Of a stretch of 64,000 bases of DNA, positions 38,571 to 46,774 are shown in pieces; within the stretch, counting starts at the first letter, position 1; each line of letters starts with the position of its first letter. The DNA is from Caulobacter mirabilis (GTDB taxonomy: Bacteria > Pseudomonadota > Alphaproteobacteria > Caulobacterales > Caulobacteraceae), in the NCBI RefSeq assembly GCF_002749615.1, contig NZ_CP024201.1, positions 3,224,001-3,288,000 on the forward strand, in the 5' to 3' direction. A program made the translations under genes and the position numbers. The notes under the pieces are model-generated. The model saw nothing but the letters and a program-made list of their open reading frames with translations, searched no databases and was not told the DNA's origin.

Positions 38571-39402
38571 CACGGCGGCCAACGCCGCCCAGGTCGAGTA
38601 CTGGAACGCCCAGGCCGGCCAGACCTGGGCCGCGTTTCAGGACAAGCTCGACCGCCAGCTCGAGCCGCTGGGCGAGCTGGCCATGGACGCCCTGGCGCCC
38701 CAGCCCGGAGACCGGGTGATCGACATCGGCTGCGGCAGCGGCCAGACCACCCTGGCCCTGGCCCAGCGCGTCGGCGACGGCGGCCGGGTCGAGGGCGTCG
38801 ACATCTCCGTCCCGATGCTCGAGATCGCCCGCCGCCGGGCGGAGCTGCATTCCAACATCGCCTTCCTGGAAGCCGACGCCCAGACGCACGCCTTCCCGCC
38901 TCATGGGGCGGACAAGGTGTTCTCGCGCTTCGGAGTGATGTTCTTCGCCGACCCGACGGCGGCCTTCACCAACATCCACAAGGCCCTGCGCCCAGGCGGG
39001 CGGCTGGCGTTCGTCTGCTGGCGACCGCTCAAGTTCAACGACTGGATGACCCTGCCGCTGCAGACGGCGGTCGCCCATGTCCCGCCCCCGCCCCCGCCGA
39101 CCGACCCGTTCGCGCCCGGTCCCTTCGCCTTCAGCGATCCCGACCGCGTGCGCGGCATTCTGGGCGACGCCGGCTTCAAGGGGGTCGAGATCAAGCCGCA
39201 CGACACGATGATCGGCGGCAACCCTCTGGAAGAGTCGGTCGAACTGGCCCTTCGGGTCGGTCCGCTCGGCGCCCTGCTGCGCGAGAATCCCGACCAGCGG
39301 GACAAGGTCGTCGACGCCGTCCGCGACCTGCTCGCCAAACATGTCGGCTCCGACGGGGTGCGCATGCCCGGCGCGGTCTGGATCGTCACCGCCCACGCCT
39401 AG
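38560..39402 (+). CDS. class I SAM-dependent methyltransferase
   Basis: 280 residues from a GTG inside the end of the VWA gene. 'VEYWNAQAGQTWAAFQDKLD' opens it. 'VIDIGCGSGQTTLALA' is the S-adenosylmethionine-binding motif I, 'VEGVDIS' motif II, and 'ALRPGGRLAFVCWRP' the post-motif. The acceptor is unknown. A run of six prolines (near 39078-39095, 'HVPPPPPPTD') would stall ribosomes without EF-P. The 11-base overlap with the VWA gene indicates co-translation. Confidence 0.9.
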   Translation: MATDTAANAAQVEYWNAQAGQTWAAFQDKLDRQLEPLGELAMDALAPQPGDRVIDIGCGSGQTTLALAQRVGDGGRVEGVDISVPMLEIARRRAELHSNIAFLEADAQTHAFPPHGADKVFSRFGVMFFADPTAAFTNIHKALRPGGRLAFVCWRPLKFNDWMTLPLQTAVAHVPPPPPPTDPFAPGPFAFSDPDRVRGILGDAGFKGVEIKPHDTMIGGNPLEESVELALRVGPLGALLRENPDQRDKVVDAVRDLLAKHVGSDGVRMPGAVWIVTAHA

Positions 39403-39414
39403 GAAGGCCCCGAC

Positions 39415-40698
39415 ATGAGCCGCAAGCCGAACATCATCGTCATCCTGGCGGACGATCTCGGTTACGGCGACCTGGGCTGCGACGGCGGGACCATCATCCG
39501 GACGCCCCACCTCGACCGGATGGCGGCCGAGGGGACCCGCTTCAGCGACTTCTACGCCTCGGCCAACCTCTGCACGCCCTCCCGCGCGGGCCTGCTGACC
39601 GGCCGCTACGCCGTGCGCATGAACCTGGCGCACGAGGTGATCCAGTCGCCCGAGAGCCGCGGCCTGCCGACGACCGAATGGACGATCCCCAAGGCGCTCA
39701 AGCCGGCCGGCTACGCCACCGCCCTGATCGGCAAATGGCATCTGGGCCACAAGGGCGAGTACTGGCCGCCAACCCAGCACGGCTTCGACGTCTTCAAGGG
39801 CCTGCCCTACAGCCATGACATGCAGCCGTTGGCCTACTACGAGAAGGAGGGCGACGCGCCGCTGACCGAAGGCCCGGTCGACTTCCCCAAGCTGACCGAG
39901 GCCTTCTTCCGCGAGACGGCGGCCTTCGCCGAAGCCAACCAGGACCGGCCGTTCTTCGTCCTGCTGGCCCTGACCGCGCCGCACGTGCCGCTGGTGCGCA
40001 ACGACGACGCGGCCTGGGATTCGCCGGCCGGAGCCTACGGCGACGTGGTCGAGGAGATCGACCGCAACGTCGGCCGCCTGCTCGATCGGCTGAAGGCCCT
40101 GGGCCTGGACGAGGACACGCTGGTGATCTTCACTTCGGACAATGGCCCCTGGTTCGAGGGCTCCTCCGGCCTGTTCCGCGACCGCAAGGGCCAGTCCGGC
40201 TTCGACGGCGGCTATCGCGTGCCTTTCATCGTGCGCCAGCCCGGCGCCGTACCGGCCGGCGTGACCACCGACGCGATCGCCAGCAACCTCGACCTGCTGC
40301 CCACCCTGGCCAGGCTGGCCGGCGGAATCCTGGCCGACGGCACCGAACTGGACGGCGCGGACATCAGCGAAACCCTGCTCCGCGGCGCGCCCTCGCCGCA
40401 CGCGCAGATTCTGCTGTTCGACAACACCAAGGTGGCGGCGATCCGCACGCAGGACTGGAAGTTCGTCACCCGGGTCCACACCCGCGCCTGGCATGTGAAC
40501 CTGGGCCGCTTCAACTATCCGCTGCTGTTCGACGTGAAGCGGGACCCGGGCGAGAACTACAGCGTCGCCTCGCTGCACCCCGAGGTCGTCGCCGAGCTGA
40601 AGGTCCGGCATAAGGCCGCGCGCGAGAAATACGAACCGATGGTCGACCTGTTCCCGCCCTGGGAGCGGCCCGCGATCGCCGACTGGCATCCTGACTAA
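39415..40698 (+). CDS. arylsulfatase-type sulfatase
   Basis: 427 residues. The active-site signature 'CTPSRAGLLTGRY' (Cys about residue 53, to be converted to formylglycine) and N-terminal metal ligands 'LADDLG' (13-14) are diagnostic of type I sulfatases; 'GKWHLG' and 'FTSDNGP' are further family motifs. It hydrolyses sulfate esters. There is no signal peptide, which is less usual because many sulfatases are periplasmic. No sulfatase-maturing enzyme gene is in the window. A TetR-type regulator follows. Confidence 0.93.
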   Translation: MSRKPNIIVILADDLGYGDLGCDGGTIIRTPHLDRMAAEGTRFSDFYASANLCTPSRAGLLTGRYAVRMNLAHEVIQSPESRGLPTTEWTIPKALKPAGYATALIGKWHLGHKGEYWPPTQHGFDVFKGLPYSHDMQPLAYYEKEGDAPLTEGPVDFPKLTEAFFRETAAFAEANQDRPFFVLLALTAPHVPLVRNDDAAWDSPAGAYGDVVEEIDRNVGRLLDRLKALGLDEDTLVIFTSDNGPWFEGSSGLFRDRKGQSGFDGGYRVPFIVRQPGAVPAGVTTDAIASNLDLLPTLARLAGGILADGTELDGADISETLLRGAPSPHAQILLFDNTKVAAIRTQDWKFVTRVHTRAWHVNLGRFNYPLLFDVKRDPGENYSVASLHPEVVAELKVRHKAAREKYEPMVDLFPPWERPAIADWHPD

Positions 40699-40791
40699 TC
40701 AAGGATCACCAATCAAACAGGCGTTTATTGACGCTTGCGTAAAGAACGAACGCCCGTAAAGCTCCCCGTACGGAACGGGAAGGGCCGCATC

Positions 40792-41457
40792 TTGAGTATC
40801 AACGACGATCCCGGCGTCGAGTCGCAGAACTCCGAGGCCGAGGCCGCCACCAAGCAGCTGGTGTTCAACGCCGCCGAGCGGCTGTTCGCGCTGCACGGCT
40901 TCCAGAACGTTTCGGTGCGCGACATCACCGCCGAAGCCGGCGTCAACCTGGCCAGCGTGAACTACCACTTCGGGTCTAAGGACGCGCTGCTGTTCGAGAT
41001 CTTCCGCCGCCGCACGACCGAGTTGAACCGCGAGCGGGCGAAGATGCTGCACGAGGCCAACGACCGGAACGGCGGCAAGCCGCCTGTGCGCGAGATCCTG
41101 GCCGCTCTGTTCACCCCGCCCCTGCGCTGGCTGAACCCCGAGAACGACCGCCGGATTTCGCTCCAGTTCCTGATCCGGGCGCGCAGCGAAGGCACGGCCG
41201 AGATCCGCGACGTCCTGGCCACGGATGTCTCGCACCTGAAGCGCTTCGCCGACGCCCTGATCGCCTCTCGGCCGGACCTGGCGCCGGAGGAAGTCTACTG
41301 GCGGCTGCACTTCGTGCTCGGGATGATCCACCAGAACCGCTTCATGGAACTGGACCGGCTGCACGTCCTGTCGGACGGCCTGACCCGCGAGGGCGATGTC
41401 GACGCCCTGCTCCGCCGGATGATCACCTTCGCCGCGGGCGGGTTCGAGGCCGCCTAG
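40792..41457 (+). CDS. TetR-family transcriptional regulator
   Basis: 221 residues from a TTG at 40792 preceded by GGGAAGGG at good spacing; an upstream TTG at 40735 is possible. 'AAERLFALHGFQNVSVRDITAEAGVNLASVNYHFGSKDALLFEIF' is the TetR helix-turn-helix (landmark, residues ~25-70). The C-terminal domain ('FTPPLRWLNPENDRR', 'FVLGMIHQNRFMEL') resembles regulators with a TetR_C_7/CerR-like ligand part. It may control the sulfatase gene 93 bases upstream or itself. Confidence 0.87.
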   Translation: MSINDDPGVESQNSEAEAATKQLVFNAAERLFALHGFQNVSVRDITAEAGVNLASVNYHFGSKDALLFEIFRRRTTELNRERAKMLHEANDRNGGKPPVREILAALFTPPLRWLNPENDRRISLQFLIRARSEGTAEIRDVLATDVSHLKRFADALIASRPDLAPEEVYWRLHFVLGMIHQNRFMELDRLHVLSDGLTREGDVDALLRRMITFAAGGFEAA

Positions 41458-41544
41458 CGCCCGAGGTTACGCGGAGTTCACGGGACAGCCCGCCCCCGCC
41501 TCGCGAGAGTGGCGGCGAGGGACGTTCCGGGGATTCATTCCGCA

Positions 41545-42603
41545 ATGCACAGACGTGACGTCCTGACGGCGGGCGCCGCCATTTGGCTGGGCGCGAGCGC
41601 CGCCTACGCCAAACCTGACTTGACCAAGGCCGGGCCGATCATCGACGCCTGGGTCACTGAAAACGCCTTCAACGGCGTGGTGGTGCTTGGCCGTCGCGGC
41701 CGGCCGACCTGGAGCCGGGCCTGGGGGTTCGCCGACGTCGAGGCCAGGACGCCGATGACGGTCGAGACCCGGTTCGGCATCGCCTCGATCTCGAAATGGC
41801 TGACCGCGATCACCGTCCTGCGCCTCATCGAACAGGGCAGGCTGACGCTCGACGACCCGATCACCAAGCATCTGAAGGACTTCCGCGCGGACACCGGCGC
41901 CAAGGTGAAGCTGCGCAACCTGCTGGCCAACAACAGCGGCATACCGAACGGCTTCACCCCGGCCCTGAAGGCCGGACAGGTCGATCTCAAATCGTCCGCC
42001 GCCGAAGCCGCCAGGTTCTGGGGCGCCGGCGACCTGACCTTCGAGCCCGGCGCCGGCTTCGACTACCATCTGGTCAACTGGATCATCGTTCAGGCGATCG
42101 TCGAGGCGGCCGCCGACCGACCGTTCCCGGAGGTGGTGAAGACCCTGACGCTCGACCCGCTGGGCCTGAAGGACACCAGCCCGGAGCCGGCCCCAGCGGC
42201 AGTCAGCTACGCCAAGATCGACCCGCCGACCCGGAAACCGGACGAGGTGCGGACGCTGCTGACCCTGGCCTCCGGCGGCTACTACAGCACCGCCGCCGAC
42301 CTGATGACGGCGAGCGCCAAGGTGTTCGACGGCGGTTTCCTGAAGCCTGCCAGCCGCAAGGCCCTGACCACGATCGAGGCCCCGCAGTCGGACTACGCGC
42401 TGGGCGGCCGGGTCGCGCAGGCGGATATCGGCGGCGTGAAGCACGCCGTAGCCTGGGAGACCGGCCGCACGATCGGCTACCGGTCGCACCTCGGCTATCG
42501 GCTCGACACCGGCGCGACGGTGGTGATCCTGAACAACAGCGACCTGCCCCAGCCGACCTTGAGCAAGCTGGTCTACGCCCTGCTGGGCGCCGAGGCGGTC
42601 TAG
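41545..42603 (+). CDS. beta-lactamase-family serine hydrolase
   Basis: 352 residues. The start 'MHRRDVLTAGAAIWLGASAA' looks like a twin-arginine (Tat) signal peptide. The SxxK motif 'SISK' (about 81-84) provides the nucleophile and general base, and 'DYHLVNW' sits where the second catalytic motif (YxN) is found. The family (class C beta-lactamase-like) includes D-aminopeptidases, esterases and carboxypeptidases. Resistance to beta-lactams should not be assumed. It is probably periplasmic and stands alone. Confidence 0.85.
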   Translation: MHRRDVLTAGAAIWLGASAAYAKPDLTKAGPIIDAWVTENAFNGVVVLGRRGRPTWSRAWGFADVEARTPMTVETRFGIASISKWLTAITVLRLIEQGRLTLDDPITKHLKDFRADTGAKVKLRNLLANNSGIPNGFTPALKAGQVDLKSSAAEAARFWGAGDLTFEPGAGFDYHLVNWIIVQAIVEAAADRPFPEVVKTLTLDPLGLKDTSPEPAPAAVSYAKIDPPTRKPDEVRTLLTLASGGYYSTAADLMTASAKVFDGGFLKPASRKALTTIEAPQSDYALGGRVAQADIGGVKHAVAWETGRTIGYRSHLGYRLDTGATVVILNNSDLPQPTLSKLVYALLGAEAV

Positions 42604-42613
42604 CCGGCCAATA

Positions 42614-42853
42614 CTAGCCGGCCAGAACCTCGGGTCGGCCGTAGGCCGGGTGCAGGATGCGCCCGGCCAGCGCGCCGTCCTTCAGAAAGATCCGCACTTC
42701 GGCGTTCGCGCCCTTCTCGGCCCAGCGGCCGGCGAGCGAACGCGCGGCCGCTTCGGCGCGACCACCGCGCTCGAAGGTCAGATCGTTCTCAAGGACGTCG
42801 GAAGAAACCGCCCAGCCGTCACCGGTGGGCGCAACAGAGATCAAGAGAGCCAT
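42614..42853 (-). CDS. small hypothetical protein, DUF2188-like layout
   Basis: 79 residues with an ACGGAG ribosome site before the ATG at 42853. The layout of a 'DGWAV' strand, an Ala-rich helix ('AEAAARSLAGRWAEKGANAEV') and a final strand 'IFLKDGALAGRIL' resembles DUF2188 proteins, but the match is loose. It converges with the serine hydrolase, with ten bases between the stops. The function is unknown. Confidence 0.55.
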   Translation of the reverse strand: MALLISVAPTGDGWAVSSDVLENDLTFERGGRAEAAARSLAGRWAEKGANAEVRIFLKDGALAGRILHPAYGRPEVLAG

Positions 42854-43160
42854 GAATGGGCTCCGTCATTAAGCGTTAGAAAAACTGCACCTGGAAAGGC
42901 GCAGCGAGCAGATCGGTCCGGATGACTTCCGCCGGGCCGTGGCGCGAAGTCAGGCCGGTTTTCGGCCTACGAGATGACATCGGCGCATTGGGAATGCTCG
43001 CGACACTATTGCTGGTGACCATCAGATAGGATTGGGACTCGCACTTCGCCACCCAGAACTCCTGAAAACGTTCTCAGTTTCTTGCGACGTGCGCGAACGG
43101 CGTTCGCTCCTATCTAATCAGCAACCGAAACTGGTGCAGTCAGCCCACAGGATCTCCCCC
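42854..43160. other. intergenic region upstream of the first GST
   Basis: 307 bases between divergent genes. It contains a small hairpin, AGGCCG-GTTTT-CGGCCT (42952-42968), and an imperfect dyad GAAAACGTTCTC near 43066. The stretch just before the GST start is less GC-rich than its neighbours. No gene is convincing here. It should contain the promoters of both flanking genes. Confidence 0.45.
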
Positions 43161-43853
43161 ATGACCTCGACCACGCCCAAGCTCACCCTGATCAGCTTCC
43201 CGCTCTGCCCCTATGTCCAGCGGGCGATCATCGCCCTGGAGGAGAAGGGCGCTCCGTTCGACGTGGTCTACATCGACCTCGCCAACAAGCCGGACTGGTT
43301 CCTGAAGCTGTCGCCGCTGGGCAAGGTGCCGGTGCTGAAGGTCGAGCGCGAAGGCCAGGAACCGGCCGTCGTCTTCGAGAGCTCGGTGATCGTCGAATAT
43401 CTCGAGGAGACCGCCCCGGGCGCCAAGCTCCACCCGGCCGACCCGCTGGAGCGCGCCCAGCATCGGGCCTGGATGGAGTACGCCTCGGCGACCCTGGCCG
43501 ACCTGTACCGTCTGAACACCGCCGTCGACGCCGCCGACCTGCCCCAGGCCCGCGAGGCGGCGATCGCCAAGCTGCGCCGCCTGGAGGACGTCCTTGCGCC
43601 GGAAGGCCCCTACTTCGCCGGCGCGGCCTTCTCCTATGTCGACGCCGCCTTCGCCCCGGCCTTCCGCCAGATCGGCGTCGTCGACACGGTCGCCGAGACC
43701 CATCTGCTCGACGGCCTGCCCCGCGTGTCGGCCTGGGCCAAGGCCCTGGCCGAGCGCCCGAGCGTCAAGGCCGCCGTGCCGACGGACTATCCCGAGCGCT
43801 ACCTGGCCTGGCTGCGCGACAAGGACGCGGCCGTGCTGAAGCTGGCGGCCTAG
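43161..43853 (+). CDS. glutathione S-transferase family protein
   Basis: 230 residues from the ATG at 43161. The thioredoxin-like N-terminal domain begins 'LTLISFPLCPYVQRAIIALEEKG'; the CPYVQR motif with Cys about 16 is typical of Omega/Lambda-like GSTs, which use Cys for thiol transfer rather than Tyr or Ser. 'GKVPVLKVE' and 'FESSVIVEYLEET' complete the glutathione site. The C-terminal helical domain follows. It may act as a glutathione-dependent reductase. It stands alone. Confidence 0.9.
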   Translation: MTSTTPKLTLISFPLCPYVQRAIIALEEKGAPFDVVYIDLANKPDWFLKLSPLGKVPVLKVEREGQEPAVVFESSVIVEYLEETAPGAKLHPADPLERAQHRAWMEYASATLADLYRLNTAVDAADLPQAREAAIAKLRRLEDVLAPEGPYFAGAAFSYVDAAFAPAFRQIGVVDTVAETHLLDGLPRVSAWAKALAERPSVKAAVPTDYPERYLAWLRDKDAAVLKLAA

Positions 43854-43861
43854 GGAAAGGG

Positions 43862-43887
43862 GAAGCGCGGCCTAGCCGCCGCGCTTC
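43862..43887. terminator. hairpin at convergent gene ends
   Basis: GAAGCGCGGC (43862-43871) and GCCGCGCTTC (43878-43887) form a perfect ten-base-pair stem around CTAGCC. It lies across the stop of the acyl-CoA dehydrogenase gene and just after the GST stop, so it can serve both transcripts. No strong T-run is present. Confidence 0.55.
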
Positions 43888-45020
43888 ATCGTCTCGCGAG
43901 CGATGATCAGCTGCTGCACCTGGCTGGTGCCCTCGTAGATGCGGAAGATGCGGACGTCGCGGTACAGGCGCTCGACGCCATAGTCGGCGACATAGCCGGC
44001 GCCGCCGAAGATCTGCACGGCCTTGTCCGCGACCCGACCGACCATTTCCGAGGCGAAGTACTTGGCCGCCGCGGCCTCCAGCACGATGTTCTCGCCGCGG
44101 TCGCGCTTGCGGGCGCCTTCCAGCACCAGGGCGCGGGCGGCCATGGCCTCGGTCTTCATGTCGGCCAGCATGCCCTGGATCAGCTGGAACTGCGCCAGCG
44201 CCTGGCCGAACTGCTTGCGCTCGCCGGCGTAGGCCACGCAGTCGGCGATCAATCGCTCGGCCACGCCCACGCACAGGGCGGCGATATGCAGCCGGCCCTT
44301 GTCGAGCACCTGCATGGCGACCTTGAAGCCCTCGCCCTCGCCGCCCAGGCGGTTCTCGACCGGCACCCGGACATTGTCGAAGGTGATGTCGTGGATCTGG
44401 GCGCCCTGCTGGCCCATCTTCTTCTCAGGCTTGCCGACGGTGATCCCCGGCAGGTCGCTGGGCACGAGGAAGGCCGAGACGCCGCCGCCGCCCTTCACGT
44501 CGGGATTGGTGCGGGCCATCACCGTGAACAGCCCCGCCTTGCCGGCGTTGGTGATGAAGCGCTTGGAGCCGTTCAGGACATAGGCGTCGCCGTCCAGCGT
44601 CGCGCGGGTTTGCACCGCGCCGCTGTCGGAACCGGCCTCGGGCTCGGTCAGGGCGAAGCTGGTCACGATCTCGCCCGAGGCGATGCCCGGCAACCACTTG
44701 GCCTTCTGTTCGTCGGCGCCGAACATCACCAGCCCCTGGCTGCCGATGCCGACGTTGGTGCCGAACTCCGAGCGGAAGGCCGGGCTGGTGCGGCCCATCT
44801 CGAAGATCACCAGCGCCTCGTCCTCCATGGACAGGTTCAGGCCGCCGTATTCCTCGGGGATGGTCAGGCCGAACAGGCCCAGGTCGCGCATCTCGCCGAT
44901 GACCGCGTCGGGCACCTTGTCGTCGGCGGAGACCTGGGCCTCCAGCGGCCGCAACCGCTCGGCCACGAACCGTTGCAGGGTCTCGATGAACTGTTCCCGA
45001 ACCTCGGCGTCCAGCGCCAT
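43872..45020 (-). CDS. acyl-CoA dehydrogenase
   Basis: 382 residues, normal for the family. 'ALTEPEAGSDSGAVQTRA' (FAD/substrate loop), 'GSKRFITNAG' and 'FTVMARTNP' in the beta domain, and 'RIYEGTSQVQQLIIARE' near the C-terminus, which holds the catalytic Glu (about 363), are classical signatures. It oxidises acyl-CoA to enoyl-CoA and passes electrons to ETF. The acyl-chain preference cannot be judged. It is divergent from a MarR-GST operon and is probably transcribed alone. Confidence 0.95.
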   Translation of the reverse strand: MALDAEVREQFIETLQRFVAERLRPLEAQVSADDKVPDAVIGEMRDLGLFGLTIPEEYGGLNLSMEDEALVIFEMGRTSPAFRSEFGTNVGIGSQGLVMFGADEQKAKWLPGIASGEIVTSFALTEPEAGSDSGAVQTRATLDGDAYVLNGSKRFITNAGKAGLFTVMARTNPDVKGGGGVSAFLVPSDLPGITVGKPEKKMGQQGAQIHDITFDNVRVPVENRLGGEGEGFKVAMQVLDKGRLHIAALCVGVAERLIADCVAYAGERKQFGQALAQFQLIQGMLADMKTEAMAARALVLEGARKRDRGENIVLEAAAAKYFASEMVGRVADKAVQIFGGAGYVADYGVERLYRDVRIFRIYEGTSQVQQLIIARETMKRGG

Positions 45021-45104
45021 GACGCAGCTCCCTCAAACATTTGTTTTGCAATGCAGTAAGGGAGGCGGTGGCGAAGGGGAAGCCCTGCTCGCGTCGGTCG
45101 AGGC

Positions 45105-45141
45105 TTGACTCAATAAGTTGATATCAACTTATATAGCGATA
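45105..45141 (+). promoter_or_regulatory. leaderless marR promoter with 20-bp palindromic operator
   Basis: A -35-like TTGACT (45105-45110) is followed, after 18 bases, by TTATAT (45129-45134). Transcription would begin at or next to the marR ATG at 45141. The spacer and -10 are covered by a perfect 20-base palindrome, ATAAGTTGATATCAACTTAT (45113-45132), the typical kind of MarR dimer site. Repression by blocking RNA polymerase is the natural reading; binding is inferred. Confidence 0.75.
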
Positions 45142-45635
45142 TGTCTGCCCCCTCGCTTCCAGTGTCGTTCGAAACCACCGCCCATGTGCGCGACCATTGC
45201 CTGTGCCTGCACACCCAGCGGGCGGCGCGGGTCGTGGCCCGGCGGTTCGACGAGGCGCTGCGGCCGCACGGCCTGACCAACGGCCAGTTCTCGCTGCTGA
45301 TGTCTCTCAACCGGCCGGAGCCGCCGACCATCGCCCAGGTGGCCTCGCTTCTGGGGGCCGACCGCACCACCCTGACGGCGGCGCTGAAGCCGCTGGTGAA
45401 GAGCGGCCTGGCCGCCATCGCGACCGACGCCGAAGACCGGCGCGCTCGCCGCGTTTCGCTCACGCCCGACGGGAACGCCCGCCTCGCCCAGGCGCTGGAT
45501 GCCTGGACGACCACGCACGCCGCCGTCGAGGCAGAGCTCGCCGATGTCAATCCCGACCGGCTGCGCGCGGGGCTCGACCAACTCTCCGGGCACGCGCCCG
45601 GTCCCGATCAGAACCAAAAGGAGAGACGCCCATGA
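45141..45635 (+). CDS. MarR-family regulator
   Basis: 164 residues. The winged helix 'PTIAQVASLLGADRTTLTAALKPLVKSGLAAIATDAEDRRARRVSLT' (landmark, residues ~62-108) with the 'DRRARRVSLTPDG' wing is MarR-type. A Cys pair near the N-terminus ('DHCLCLHTQRAARV') could sense thiol-reactive compounds. This fits the coupled downstream glutathione transferase, whose ATG overlaps the stop (ATGA). The start is set by an overlapping palindrome and promoter; the mRNA is probably leaderless. Electrophile sensing is inference. Confidence 0.9.
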   Translation: MSAPSLPVSFETTAHVRDHCLCLHTQRAARVVARRFDEALRPHGLTNGQFSLLMSLNRPEPPTIAQVASLLGADRTTLTAALKPLVKSGLAAIATDAEDRRARRVSLTPDGNARLAQALDAWTTTHAAVEAELADVNPDRLRAGLDQLSGHAPGPDQNQKERRP

Positions 45636-46288
45636 CCATCCAGGTTTCCGCCTTCCGCTGGGTTCCGGAGTTCGCCCAGGGCTTCGTCCGCGACCTGCGC
45701 GTCCGCTGGGCGCTGGAAGAGGCCGGCATCCCCTACGAGGCCGCCCTGATCGGCCTCGACGACCGCGCCTCCGCCGACTACCGCGGCTGGCAGCCGTTCG
45801 GCCAGGTCCCGGCCTACAAGGACGGCGCCGTGGAGATGTTCGAGTCCGGCGCCATCGTGCTGCATCTCGCCGGCAAGTCCGACGCCTTGTCGCCGCAGGA
45901 CGAGGCGGGGCTGGCCCGCACCACGACCTGGGTGCTGGCGGCCCTCAACTCCGTCGAGCCGACCATCGCCCAACTGCCCGAGATCGACCTCTTCCACGCC
46001 GGCGAGGCCTGGACCACGGAGCGTCGCCCCCAGGTGGTCGCGGCGATCCGCGAGCGGCTGACCGCCCTGGCGGCCTGGCTGGGGGACAAGCCCTATCTCG
46101 AAGGCGAACGTTTCACCGCCGGCGACCTGATGATGGCCACCGTCCTGCGTGACGTAGTCGAGAGCGGACTGCTCGCGGAGTTTCCCAGCCTGGACGCCTA
46201 TGTCGCCCGATGCATAGCGCGCCCGGCCTTCCAACGCGCCATGGACGCCCAGCTCAAGCCGTTCCGGGAGTTCGCGCCGGCGGCGTAG
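45632..46288 (+). CDS. glutathione S-transferase family protein
   Basis: 218 residues. The N-terminal thioredoxin-like domain has 'LRVRWALEEAGIPYEAALIGLD' and 'PFGQVPAYKDGAVEMFESGAIVLHLA', the usual glutathione-site segments. The C-terminal helical domain has 'GDKPYLEGERFTAGDLMMATVL', with the conserved N-capping Asp motif. It lacks the Cys of the other GST in this window. AAAGGAGAG supports the start, and ATGA overlap couples it to marR. It probably conjugates or detoxifies the compound that the MarR protein senses. Confidence 0.9.
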   Translation: MTIQVSAFRWVPEFAQGFVRDLRVRWALEEAGIPYEAALIGLDDRASADYRGWQPFGQVPAYKDGAVEMFESGAIVLHLAGKSDALSPQDEAGLARTTTWVLAALNSVEPTIAQLPEIDLFHAGEAWTTERRPQVVAAIRERLTALAAWLGDKPYLEGERFTAGDLMMATVLRDVVESGLLAEFPSLDAYVARCIARPAFQRAMDAQLKPFREFAPAA

Positions 46289-46343
46289 TCCCGGAGAGTT
46301 GGAGCGGGCCGACATCTACGCCGGATACGCCCTATCACCGTAT

Positions 46344-46363
46344 GTCCTCGCGAAAGCGGGGAC
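46344..46363. repeat. small GNRA-type hairpin, possible interspersed repeat
   Basis: GTCCTCGC-GAAA-GCGGGGAC forms an eight-pair stem (one T-G pair) with a GAAA loop, in the gap after the GST stop. The text around it resembles the 'gcgaaagcgggga' units that recur between genes in many alphaproteobacteria. Only one copy is seen here, so repeat status is inferred. Confidence 0.4.
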
Positions 46364-46407
46364 CTTCGGATGAAAACGGGTACGCTCGGGCGGAGCGCCG
46401 ATTGCCG

Positions 46408-46770
46408 CTAGGCCTCGGTCGGCGACGGCGCATCCACGACGCGGTAGCCCGGATGGCTGTCGAACCACGAGACGAAGGCCTCGAAGTCCAGGTCGGACTT
46501 TCGGAGCTTCGTGAGGTGCTTCAACGCGCCGTGGATGCAGGTGGAGACATAGTGCTCCACCGACCCGATGATCGCGTCGAGCTCCGGCGGGAAATCCGTC
46601 CCCAGCACCCAGTCCTCGATCGGCTCACGCACCTCGTTCAGCGTCCGCATGTTGCAGCCGCCGCCGATGTGGAAGGTCTTGTCGCCGGGGACGATGATTT
46701 CCGGCCACTGGGCGAGGACGAGGTCGTAGGCGCGCCGCAGGAGATCGCGGTCGACCTGATGAACGGGCAT
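46408..46770 (-). CDS. hypothetical protein downstream of ppc
   Basis: 120 residues, starting four bases after the ppc stop, so very likely co-transcribed. The sequence is soluble and mixed alpha/beta, with 'IGGGCNMRTLNEVREPIEDW' in the middle and 'FVSWFDSHPGYRVVDA' near the end. I do not recognise a family. A link to PEP carboxylase is suggested only by position. Confidence 0.65.
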   Translation of the reverse strand: MPVHQVDRDLLRRAYDLVLAQWPEIIVPGDKTFHIGGGCNMRTLNEVREPIEDWVLGTDFPPELDAIIGSVEHYVSTCIHGALKHLTKLRKSDLDFEAFVSWFDSHPGYRVVDAPSPTEA

Positions 46771-46774
46771 CGGC

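Noticed and set aside
38560-39402. Six-proline run as a regulatory stalling device
   Set aside because: Polyproline runs occur in ordinary proteins and need EF-P; it is in a loop of the methyltransferase and nothing links it to regulation.
41545-42603. Beta-lactamase conferring drug resistance
   Set aside because: The SxxK fold is shared by many peptidases and esterases; nothing here shows beta-lactam hydrolysis.
46344-46363. CRISPR-like repeat
   Set aside because: Only one small hairpin is present, with no regularly spaced copies or spacers.
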